Positions 57,411-64,000 of a stretch of DNA of 64,000 nucleotides are shown one piece after another (positions within the stretch are counted from its first letter, which is position 1; the number at the start of each line of letters is the position of its first letter). The DNA lies in contig JABUFB010000013.1 in NCBI GenBank assembly GCA_013314775.1, positions 124,001-188,000 of the forward strand. Reading direction: 5' to 3'. Source of the DNA: Armatimonadota bacterium. Lineage in GTDB: Bacteria; Armatimonadota; Zipacnadia; Zipacnadales; JABUFB01. Under the pieces are notes generated by a model. The model ran no database searches. It saw nothing but the letters and a program-made list of their open reading frames with translations, and had not been told where the DNA came from. The position numbers were made by a program, and so were the translations under genes.

Positions 57411-59042
57411 TTACGGCTGCTGGACCGCCGAGTACGCCACATCCCACGTCGGCCCATTGCTCAGCGTGTGGCAGAAACCACGGAACCCCGACTGCCAACC
57501 CTCGCCGTAGATATATGTCTGCCCGCGCTGGAAAACTGCCGTCTTGGCACTGGCGCCGATTGTGCTCCACTCGTAGGCGCGGTAAAGGGCGCTCCCCAGC
57601 ATGTACCACCGCACACGCAGCGCATTCGTGCCCGATGCGCCACTCACCACCGCCTGCTTGTCGCCGCTCACGCCTGTGATGTTCACAACCAGCGGGTTCC
57701 CGCCGTAGTAATACGTCTTCCCGTTCTCCACTTCCGTGCCCGAAGCCGGATCACTCGCGTCGGCAGTCAGGTAGAACTTCTGATCATCCTTGTCCCACGC
57801 CAGAATGTTGCCCAGCACCTGGTCGGCGTCGTAAATGACCCAGCCGAAGGCCGCATTGTCGTACTGGTGCTCCACGCGGGCTTCAATGGCCGCAAGGTCC
57901 GCCGCGCCCACGAAAGTGCTCCCAAGGGCGTTCACGTCATTTCCCTTCGCAGTGACATTGCTGATGTCCCCCAGCACGTTGTTCTCGAAGGTGCAGGAGA
58001 CCGTCACGTTCGTCGGCGTGGTGTTCAGCTTGCCCGGCTCACCAATCCGGACCCCGCGCTGGCAGTCGGTGATCTCGCAGCCACTGATGGTCACATTGTC
58101 CAACGTGGCCGGGTTGTCCGTGTAAGTGGTGGAGTCGTTGCCCGTGCCGCGCGCCTTGATGGTCACCCCGACCCCGTTGGTCGCATCTCCTTTGCCGCAG
58201 TTGGTCACCGTGCAGTTGCTGAACGTGATCCGGGCGTAGTCGCCGAACTTCATGTTGACGTCGATGCCCGCGGCATAGCTCTTCGCGAAACCGCTGTGGA
58301 CCACATCGCAGCCGGTGAAGCTCAGGTTGTCTCCCTTCTCCAGGTAGATCCCCTTGACCACGTTGTCATTGAACGTGCATCCGGAAACCGTGCCGGAGAA
58401 AGTCGTGCCGTTGGCAGAGCTCTGCTGTGAGTACAGTCCGACGGCGTCCGACTCATAGCCCCAGCCCGTACCGTCGAAGTCGCAGTCGCTGATGGTTGCA
58501 CCGGTCAGATTCCCGGAGACGCCGACCACGAGCCCCCGCTTGCGATTGTGGCTCATGGAGCAGTGTGACATGGTCAGGCCGTCGACATCGGCGCTGATCT
58601 CCATACCCGCGAAGGCACTTTGCGAGGCAGCCACGGTGTCAAGGCTCAGATTCGCTACGTTTCCGGTCACCCGCAGACACGCCTGGGTGACAGACGTCGC
58701 GTTGTTGCGCCCCGTGATCCCGATGCCCGAAATGCTCACATCGTCCGCAGCAACCGTCACCACCGCGTCCGCATTCCCACCAGCGATGATCGTGCCGCCT
58801 GGCAGGAAGTAGCGGGGATCCGCCGGGTCGCGGGTCCAGCCGGCGCCTTCCAGGCTTAGAGACTTATTGATCGTGATGGCTTCTGCATACGTCCCTGCTG
58901 CGATCTGAATCGTGTCTCCCGCGTTCGCCGCATCGATTGCGCTCTGAATCGTCGGGTATGCATCACTGGGCACGTCGAGAGTAGCTGGAAAGACCGAAGC
59001 CGCCAGCAGGCCAACAAGTACGCATATGATCGAGAGTCGCAT
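57411..59042 (-). CDS. Secreted parallel beta-helix protein B with C-terminal module
   Basis: A 543-residue paralogue of protein A. The ATG at 59042 follows GGGAGGGAG. Signal peptide residues 1-19 (MRLSIICVLVGLLAASVFPA). The helix start is LDVPSDAYPTIQSAIDAANAGDTIQIAAGTYAEAITINKSLSLEG and repeats are rich in Asn, Thr and Cys at turn positions (LTMSHCSMSHNRKRGLVVG; ARITFSNCTVTNCGKG). The C-terminal module matches protein A: ILAWDKDDQKFYLTADASDP, NALRVRWYMLGSALYRAYEWSTIG, QRGQTYIYG and end WDVAYSAVQQP. The tandem pair arose by duplication. No catalytic residues of a lyase were recognised. Confidence 0.87.
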   Translation of the reverse strand: MRLSIICVLVGLLAASVFPATLDVPSDAYPTIQSAIDAANAGDTIQIAAGTYAEAITINKSLSLEGAGWTRDPADPRYFLPGGTIIAGGNADAVVTVAADDVSISGIGITGRNNATSVTQACLRVTGNVANLSLDTVAASQSAFAGMEISADVDGLTMSHCSMSHNRKRGLVVGVSGNLTGATISDCDFDGTGWGYESDAVGLYSQQSSANGTTFSGTVSGCTFNDNVVKGIYLEKGDNLSFTGCDVVHSGFAKSYAAGIDVNMKFGDYARITFSNCTVTNCGKGDATNGVGVTIKARGTGNDSTTYTDNPATLDNVTISGCEITDCQRGVRIGEPGKLNTTPTNVTVSCTFENNVLGDISNVTAKGNDVNALGSTFVGAADLAAIEARVEHQYDNAAFGWVIYDADQVLGNILAWDKDDQKFYLTADASDPASGTEVENGKTYYYGGNPLVVNITGVSGDKQAVVSGASGTNALRVRWYMLGSALYRAYEWSTIGASAKTAVFQRGQTYIYGEGWQSGFRGFCHTLSNGPTWDVAYSAVQQP

Positions 59043-59274
59043 TGTATTACTCCCTCCCCAACTGTGGGACGCGCGGGCGAAGTCCCCCCCCACAAGGGGC
59101 GCATTGCCCTGCGCTTGATACACCGGTGCTAACGGGCTCAAGAAACTCAGTCTTGTCTATAGGCCGCATAAAGGGGCAACTGCGCGAACCACCTCCCGAT
59201 ATTGCACGCAGACGAATCAGTTCAGACACCAAATCGCGGTCAAACAGGCAAAAAAGGGAAATGCCCCCGCCATC

Positions 59275-59784
59275 TCAGAGGGCCCCTTGGATCTTCCGGA
59301 ACGCCACTATGCGCAGGTTAGCCACGTCTACCCAGTAATTGTCGCGGTTGTCCTCATGCGTAGCCTGCATGTTGTACACCTTGTCATCGCCGCAGAAGAA
59401 AGCCTGATAACTGTCGGGGTTCAGAGGGTTACCGTCGTCATCAACCACAGGGATTCCCCACGAGTAGGTGAGAGCGCTGAAATACCGAACATGCTGCTTG
59501 TGCTGGTCGTAGAAAATGTCCTTGTTCTTCACGTAAGGCATGATCTGGTACTGCAACCAGCTGACGTCGTCGCCGCCCAGGGGGTCTCCGGGAGGTGCAA
59601 GCTCGTCATGGTCATCCGAATACATCTGCACCGCCAGCATGATCTGGCGAAGATTGCTGATGTCTCGCGTCGTCCGTGCTTTTCCCCGGGCTGCACTGAA
59701 AACCGGGAACAGCATCGCGGCGAGGATCGCAATGATTGCGATGACTACGAGAAGCTCGATGAGGGTGAACCCGCGGTGCGACAT
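59275..59784 (-). CDS. Atypical prepilin-like protein in the secretin locus
   Basis: A 169-residue protein starting at the ATG at 59784 (a GTG at 59793 is also possible). Leader [41 protein letters not shown]. Unlike the other three prepilins here it lacks the H-X9-DG motif and the Cys pairs; its body has [32 protein letters not shown] and ends with [21 protein letters not shown]. Sitting between the small beta-sandwich genes and the beta-helix genes on the same strand, it could be a pseudopilin that works with the secretin. It is closer in layout to minor pseudopilins than to DUF1559 proteins, but this is inference. Confidence 0.85.
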   Translation of the reverse strand: MSHRGFTLIELLVVIAIIAILAAMLFPVFSAARGKARTTRDISNLRQIMLAVQMYSDDHDELAPPGDPLGGDDVSWLQYQIMPYVKNKDIFYDQHKQHVRYFSALTYSWGIPVVDDDGNPLNPDSYQAFFCGDDKVYNMQATHEDNRDNYWVDVANLRIVAFRKIQGAL

Positions 59785-59832
59785 ATCAACCACCCAGTAC
59801 CGCGATTGGCGCTCGCGGCAGGCGCAGTTTGG

Positions 59833-60339
59833 TCAGAAAAGCACGGACAATGTGAGCTGCACGGTGCCCACCGGCGTCGTGCTGCTGTCGCTCTCGAGCT
59901 TCCCCACGGCGGCAGTGTCATTGGCCCCCCCGGAAGCCAATGGATAGGAGGGCGCAGTCCCTTCAGCAGTGACGGCTATCGTGATGAACCCCGTCTTGTA
60001 ACGGTCACCGGGAGCGATGTAGCCGTCCGACCCGAAACTGCTGGCGGTGCTGATACTCGTTGTGCCGCTGAAGCCGGGAGACGGCAGCGACCACGACTGC
60101 CAGCCGTGGGTTATCTGGAATGGAACATTTGAGCGGGTGGCGAATGCCGCCGAACCTTGCCACAGGTCCGGGCTTTCGCCCTCCACCGGCGTCAACGTGA
60201 TGGTGTCGTCGGCGATGTTGCAGTACAGGTACTGCTCCACATGGGCGTTGAAAGTCTCCGTTGCCGTGGCGAGGTCATCCGCGGCAGCGGGGAGAAGGCC
60301 GGATAGGATCAGAATGATGATTGCTGCGCCGGTACACAT
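59833..60339 (-). CDS. Small secreted beta-sandwich protein
   Basis: A 168-residue protein starting at the ATG at 60339 behind CAGGTGA. Signal peptide MCTGAAIIILILSGLLPAAA. The mature part begins DDLATATETFNAHVEQYLYCNIADDTITLTP, which resembles the start of the frameshifted neighbour (EATATFKAHVLAYAHLAID). It ends with VGTVQLTLSVLF, a final strand like those of spore-coat-U/fimbrial beta-sandwich subunits. It has one Cys in the mature region. It is probably a structural subunit or surface protein. It is 48 bases upstream of the prepilin gene on the same strand. Confidence 0.8.
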   Translation of the reverse strand: MCTGAAIIILILSGLLPAAADDLATATETFNAHVEQYLYCNIADDTITLTPVEGESPDLWQGSAAFATRSNVPFQITHGWQSWSLPSPGFSGTTSISTASSFGSDGYIAPGDRYKTGFITIAVTAEGTAPSYPLASGGANDTAAVGKLESDSSTTPVGTVQLTLSVLF

Positions 60340-60440
60340 GCAGTTCACCTGAGCAGGGCAGGTTCTGGCTGTTTCGATGCCCGGCGGAGGCTCTTCGATG
60401 AGCAACCCCCACCGGGCAATGGCTCAAAGGCGGGTGAAAC

Positions 60441-61236
60441 TTAGTTAACGGCGGCCAGAGTCGCAACCATGGTCGCGGTGTAGTCACCGGCCAGAGCGAT
60501 GGTCTCGTAGACAAAGTCACCGTCGGCATCGATGCGGTTCTTCGCCTTCACGCCGAACGGGAGCCGCAGGTAGCGGGCGAAATCATCGACCGGGTCGACG
60601 GCGAGATCGTTGACAATGATCGTGCCAAGAGAACCTTGAGCCGCAAGGGTGGGCATGTCGTCGTCAGGCAGCGCCACCGACGGCGCGACGCCCGCGGGAT
60701 ACGCATCGGCAACCTGGAACCAGCCGTCGCCCACGCGGAATTCAGTGTGGGTGGCCCAGGGAACGATGCCCGCATTGTCGAACATGGCTTCGAGGTCGCC
60801 CAGAGAGTAAGCCGTCCAGAGCTTCTCCGTCAGCAGATCGGGGTCGTCCGCGGCAAACTCCGTGACTTCAACGCTGAGCAGGCACGGGGTGTTGATTTCC
60901 GCGGTGATGAGACCGGCATCGGGATTGGGGTCCGCGCCGACCAGCGGCTCAATGGAATCCTCACCGGGAGTGCCGGCCGGATTGTCGCCGGGCACAACGA
61001 GGTCCTTCGGCGGGTCGATTGCCAGATGAGCGTACGCCAGCACATGCGCCTTGAACGTCGCGGTGGCTTCCAGCGGGAAGCCTTCATCGATGGACGGGTT
61101 CGGGGGGGGTGGTCGTGTCGTAAGTGATGATGTCTGATCCACCTACGCCGCCGTCGGGCCGTCCCTGCGCCCAGGCCATGCCGGCCGTCAGGCCCAGCAG
61201 TGCCACGAGCAGGATGCCTGTCATGAGTCTCGACAT
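60441..61236 (-). pseudogene. Secreted beta-sandwich protein gene, frameshifted at a C8 tract
   Basis: The gene starts at the ATG at 61236 behind GGGAGG with a signal peptide (MSRLMTGILLVALLGLTAGMAWA), then QGRPDGGVGGSDIITYDTTTPP. In the given sequence this frame stops shortly after the homopolymer at 61102-61109 (eight G on the plus strand, eight C in the coding strand). With seven C's it would run on into NPSIDEGFPLEATATFKAHVLAYAHLAID and 220 further residues ending AGDYTATMVATLAAVN, which are clearly coding. The full protein would have about 264 residues. This is either an off phase of a slippery tract, a real mutation, or a sequencing error. Confidence 0.8.
61102..61109. repeat. Homopolymer G8 (C8 in the coding strand) at the frameshift
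   Basis: Eight consecutive G's just downstream (in the coding sense) of the signal-peptide segment. Frame restoration needs seven or ten. Long single-base tracts in surface genes are typical sites of slipped-strand phase variation. Confidence 0.75.
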
Positions 61237-61432
61237 TGTTGTGGTCCTCCCATCAAGTTGACGTCTCTTGCCCCGATATAAATGGGGGTAGTACAGCATC
61301 GAGGGCCTCGCGATACAGGCCCGTTGCGTCCGTCTGGTATGCTCCGCGGGTCCATCACCTCCGACAGGTGCCGGGCTGAACTGGCAAGGACAAAAATGGA
61401 TAGCGGCAGGCGGAATACCCACCGGGTGCGAC

Positions 61433-62557
61433 CTACGGCATGGGCGAAACCGTGATGGTCAGCGTTCCACTATAGTCTCCCGCGAGGTCCTCCACCCCAT
61501 TGCGCCAGGCCGCTCCGCGCAGGCCGATCTCATTGACCCCCACCGTGTTCACCGGACTGACGTTGGACACCGGCCCCGGCCACGGAGACCCCCCATCGGC
61601 CGCTCCTGTCCATTGGTCGGGGGTCCCGTGCCCTGAAGCGTCGCCGCCGATATCACCCCAGGTGCTCCAGAGCGCGCCCGTTCCCACAGGCTGGCGCAGG
61701 CGGAACGCGGTCTCAATCTGGTAAGGGTGGGTGCCCGGCCCGGTCAGGTCCGTGCACGCGGAGACGCTCAGGTTGAAGTCCACATTGCTGCGCACCGTGA
61801 GGAGCCCTTCGCTGGTGGTGTACATCCAGCCGGTGAAGTTGCCCTCGGTGTCCGGGAACTCCAGGTCGGCGTCCATCTCTACCTGGAACATTTCCGTGAG
61901 ATTCAGGTGCAGTTCCAGCGGGATCTGGCCGGTAAAACCCGCGCACTGGAAGTACATGAGCGCATTGCTCACGTAATGCCCCGGCGGGTCGGCCCAGTTG
62001 ACCTGCACTCGGAACTCGATGTACAGCCAGCCGTCGACGTCGCCCACAAGGCTGCGCATGAATGCCGTGCCGGTGCAGTTGACCCACGCAGTGCCCAGCG
62101 GGTCGGATTTCAGCTCGTGAACCTGGATTCTCGTCGGGGGGATGACTGCGCCGGCATTGGTGGCATCCTGCCCCACCATGTTCCCGCTGATCACCCGGAT
62201 GCGCCAGGGCTGGTTCTTCGGTAGCATGGTGTAGACCGGTTCCACACCCAGTGTGTAGCCGGGTTCGGAAGCGTAAAAATGGATCTTCGCCACGGGGCTT
62301 GAGGCGGTCTGGGGGACGATGCCGGAAGACGCCCCGGTTCCAACCAGGGCCATGGGCACCGGAAAGGCTGTCGCGAGAGCCTCGGGAGGAGGCGGCTGGA
62401 GCGTGCCGTCGCCCGCAGGTCCGACTGCGACGAGCACCGGAGCCGGGCCGGGTGCTCCCGCGGGGGCGGGCACCGGCGCCTGCGCCAGAGCAGTACAGGC
62501 CAGAATCAGCGCCAGCAGGTTGAGGACCGGTTGCGTCCCTCGAACTTCGGGCATCAT
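61433..62557 (-). CDS. Secreted protein with Pro/Ala-rich N-terminus and beta-sandwich C-terminus
   Basis: A 374-residue protein starting at the ATG at 62557 (adjacent ATG at 62554), with GGGACGAG upstream; the longer frame is Arg-rich noise. Signal peptide up to about residue 26 (VLNLLALILACTALAQ), then a linker rich in Pro and Ala. Residues about 80-240 have a beta domain (IHFYASEPGYTLGVEPVYTMLP; IEFRVQVNWADPPGHYVSNALMYFQCAG). The last about 130 residues begin NLTEMFQVEMDADLEFPDTEG and end DLAGDYSGTLTITVSPMP, again like the other small proteins of the locus. It is probably a subunit or tip/adhesin-like member with an extra N-terminal domain. Confidence 0.8.
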   Translation of the reverse strand: MMPEVRGTQPVLNLLALILACTALAQAPVPAPAGAPGPAPVLVAVGPAGDGTLQPPPPEALATAFPVPMALVGTGASSGIVPQTASSPVAKIHFYASEPGYTLGVEPVYTMLPKNQPWRIRVISGNMVGQDATNAGAVIPPTRIQVHELKSDPLGTAWVNCTGTAFMRSLVGDVDGWLYIEFRVQVNWADPPGHYVSNALMYFQCAGFTGQIPLELHLNLTEMFQVEMDADLEFPDTEGNFTGWMYTTSEGLLTVRSNVDFNLSVSACTDLTGPGTHPYQIETAFRLRQPVGTGALWSTWGDIGGDASGHGTPDQWTGAADGGSPWPGPVSNVSPVNTVGVNEIGLRGAAWRNGVEDLAGDYSGTLTITVSPMP

Positions 62558-62622
62558 AGGCTCGTCCCGTTTCACACGTGTGTCACGCCGCCGAGATATA
62601 CCGGCTTGCGGCTCCCCCGCCC

Positions 62623-63861
62623 TCACACGCCCCCGGCACGGTCCGCTACACGACGTCGACGCAACAGGTATATCGCAAACAGCCCCAGGGCGAACATGAA
62701 GTAGGTGGAAGGCTCGGGCACGGCCCCACCCATGCCGTAGTAGATCTTGTGATCGCCGAAATCGCCCCCGCCGAAATACACCGCATGCGGCCTGTCCAGA
62801 CTGTCGATCTCCAGCCCGACCCATTCGGCAGTGGTGTCTTCGGCAAGAAGCCTGGGAGTAATCCACGATCCGCCGCCACGGTGTGCGTAGAACAAGTCTT
62901 GCGCTGCCGGATCCCAGAACACGATGTGGGCGATCCCCTGACTATCAACCGACAGGTCCAGGTAGCGCAGATCATTGAAAGCGAAGAACTCCGCGCCGTC
63001 GTAGATGGTCTCTGTGACCCAGGAACCCTCGTCTTGATAGGCATACATGATGTCCCCGGTCAGCGCGTCCATCCACGCCAAATGCGGCTTGCCATCAGCG
63101 TCCACGTCCATCGCGCAGTAGACGCCCTCACCGTCGGCAATCGGCTCCGAGGACCATGAGCCGCCGCTGCGGTCGGAGAACATCGGGAACTGGCTAAGGA
63201 ACGTGCTGTCCACCCAGCCGATGCGCGCGTCGGCCACCGTCCCATTCAGCCGCAGCGAGACGTCACCGTTCACCAGGGGCGCTTGCGCTACTTCCTCGTG
63301 TACCCACCCGCCCACGGTCTGGAAGGCGTAGTCCAGGGTGTCGTCTTCGAAGTCCAGGTAGTTATGCAGGTCGATCCAGGCGACCGCCAGGTTTCCGTTG
63401 GCGTCCAGCCGGATGTCTGTGTGGCGCGGGTTAGTGACTTGGGTGTCGTAGATCGTGGAGACGTGCCAGTCGCTGCCGTCGAAAGTGGCGTGATTGAGGC
63501 TGTACAGGGTGTCAGTGGAATTGGACCAGCGGTATGCGATGTGCGGCGTATTGCCCTGGAAGATCAGGCTTGTGCTCTGGCCGTTGAATTTGCCTGCTTG
63601 AACCACTTCGGATGACCACGTAGCCCCGCTCTTGAAGGCGTAGACGAGGTCACCGGCACCCCCGGACAGACCCTGGTACGTGACCGCCGGGACGTCGTCG
63701 CTATTCAGCGCGAAGCCCAGCCCGCCATCCCGGGTGGATACCGGTGCATCGAATATCGGGCTCATCGGCCAAGCCATGGCCGCCATCGCGACGGACGGGC
63801 ATAGCACTGCCAGCAGCATTGCTGCGCCGATGAGGCATCCGCTACGGAAACACGGTGACAC
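62623..63861 (-). CDS. PEP-CTERM protein with repeated propeller-like motifs
   Basis: A 412-residue protein; a GTG at 63861 (GGAG seven bases upstream) or a TTG at 63867 is the start. The signal peptide covers about residues 10-28. The middle part has about five repeats built around DADGKPHLAWMD / DSQGIAHIVFWD / DSLDRPHAVYFGG followed by LFYAHRGGGSW-like segments, as in beta-propellers. The C-terminus VPEPSTYFMFALGLFAIYLLRRRR is a textbook PEP-CTERM signal, implying exosortase processing and attachment or secretion with exopolysaccharide. No exosortase gene is in the window. Twelve bases separate it from the gene upstream. Confidence 0.9.
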   Translation of the reverse strand: MSPCFRSGCLIGAAMLLAVLCPSVAMAAMAWPMSPIFDAPVSTRDGGLGFALNSDDVPAVTYQGLSGGAGDLVYAFKSGATWSSEVVQAGKFNGQSTSLIFQGNTPHIAYRWSNSTDTLYSLNHATFDGSDWHVSTIYDTQVTNPRHTDIRLDANGNLAVAWIDLHNYLDFEDDTLDYAFQTVGGWVHEEVAQAPLVNGDVSLRLNGTVADARIGWVDSTFLSQFPMFSDRSGGSWSSEPIADGEGVYCAMDVDADGKPHLAWMDALTGDIMYAYQDEGSWVTETIYDGAEFFAFNDLRYLDLSVDSQGIAHIVFWDPAAQDLFYAHRGGGSWITPRLLAEDTTAEWVGLEIDSLDRPHAVYFGGGDFGDHKIYYGMGGAVPEPSTYFMFALGLFAIYLLRRRRVADRAGGV

Positions 63862-63873
63862 AAGCAAACTCCG

Positions 63874-64000
63874 CTACTGCAGCGTCATGTCTACAAGCGC
63901 GTCAGCATGATTACCGACGGGGACAGTCACTCCGTGCCAGTACGTGGAACGCAGAACGAGGCGCCCGACGAAGGCCCTTCCATCACGTTCAAATCCTAGA
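63874..64000 (-). CDS. C-terminal end of another secreted beta-sandwich-like protein (cut by window edge)
   Basis: A minus-strand frame enters from the right edge and stops at 63874-63876. Its 41 visible residues include RDGRAFVGRLVLRSTYWHG and end VPVGNHADALVDMTLQ. The final Gly-x-(3)-A-x-V-x-x-T-L strand pattern resembles the ends of the three small proteins of this locus. The 12-base gap to the PEP-CTERM gene suggests the operon extends beyond the window. The identification is based on a short segment. Confidence 0.6.
   Translation of the reverse strand, partial: LGFERDGRAFVGRLVLRSTYWHGVTVPVGNHADALVDMTLQ

Noticed and set aside
59083-59093. Run of eight or more C's upstream of the beta-helix B gene
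   Set aside because: It lies outside coding sequence and outside the ribosome site, so slippage would not change a frame; a promoter-spacing effect cannot be shown.

Overview
This is a 64 kb, high-GC stretch of a bacterial chromosome. It holds one complete ribosomal RNA operon and about 40 protein genes. The organism looks diderm: there is a secretin, there are two solute-binding lipoproteins, and there is a PEP-CTERM protein. It also carries four prepilin-like proteins with a near-identical [18 protein letters not shown] leader, three of which have the C-terminal H-X9-DG motif of the DUF1559 type. Together with many secreted glycoside-hydrolase-like proteins, a DUF6785-like membrane protein and a sulfatase, this points to a polysaccharide-degrading member of Armatimonadota or a planctomycete-like lineage. 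That placement is inference; the 16S gene in the window would settle it.

Layout. Positions 1-24 kb are mainly sugar and glycan genes: an edge-truncated secreted glycosidase-like gene, a LamG protein translationally coupled to a very large CBM9-like/TIM-barrel protein, a URO-D-type methyltransferase, a GH84/GH20-like hexosaminidase, an AraM/EgsA-type glycerol-1-phosphate dehydrogenase, an amidohydrolase, a DUF1559 pseudopilin, an AAC(3)-type acetyltransferase, a sugar isomerase, another secreted glycosidase-like protein, an AAA+ ATPase back to back with a small P-loop protein, two membrane proteins, and a GH5 enzyme with an inserted domain. Positions 21.9-25.1 kb carry decayed mobile-element pieces ending against tRNA-Asn. 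Positions 25.1-31 kb hold the rRNA operon on the minus strand (16S, tRNA-Ile, tRNA-Ala, 23S, 5S, tRNA-Asn), with matching processing stems and three tandem sigma70-type promoters.

Positions 31-52 kb are again carbohydrate-directed. There is a beta-propeller glycosidase and a beta-helix/CBM9 protein. A likely six-gene minus-strand operon encodes pseudopilin, radical SAM, solute-binding lipoprotein, Gfo/Idh/MocA oxidoreductase, ribokinase and RraA-like aldolase. A plus-strand set encodes a large secreted protein, a second solute-binding lipoprotein and a second pseudopilin. A sugar-acid region follows, with sulfatase, an unknown protein and a ManD-like dehydratase on one strand and an SDR plus DgoD-like dehydratase on the other.

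Positions 52-64 kb form a different kind of locus, all on the minus strand and running off the right edge. In transcription order it holds the tail of a beta-sandwich-like protein, a PEP-CTERM propeller protein, three small secreted proteins with related N- and C-terminal motifs (one frameshifted at a G8/C8 tract), an atypical prepilin, two paralogous parallel beta-helix proteins sharing a C-terminal module, a PapD/DUF916-like multi-Ig protein, and a secretin. I read it as a candidate surface-structure assembly system in which a secretin stands where an usher would be expected. This is the best candidate in the window for something undescribed.
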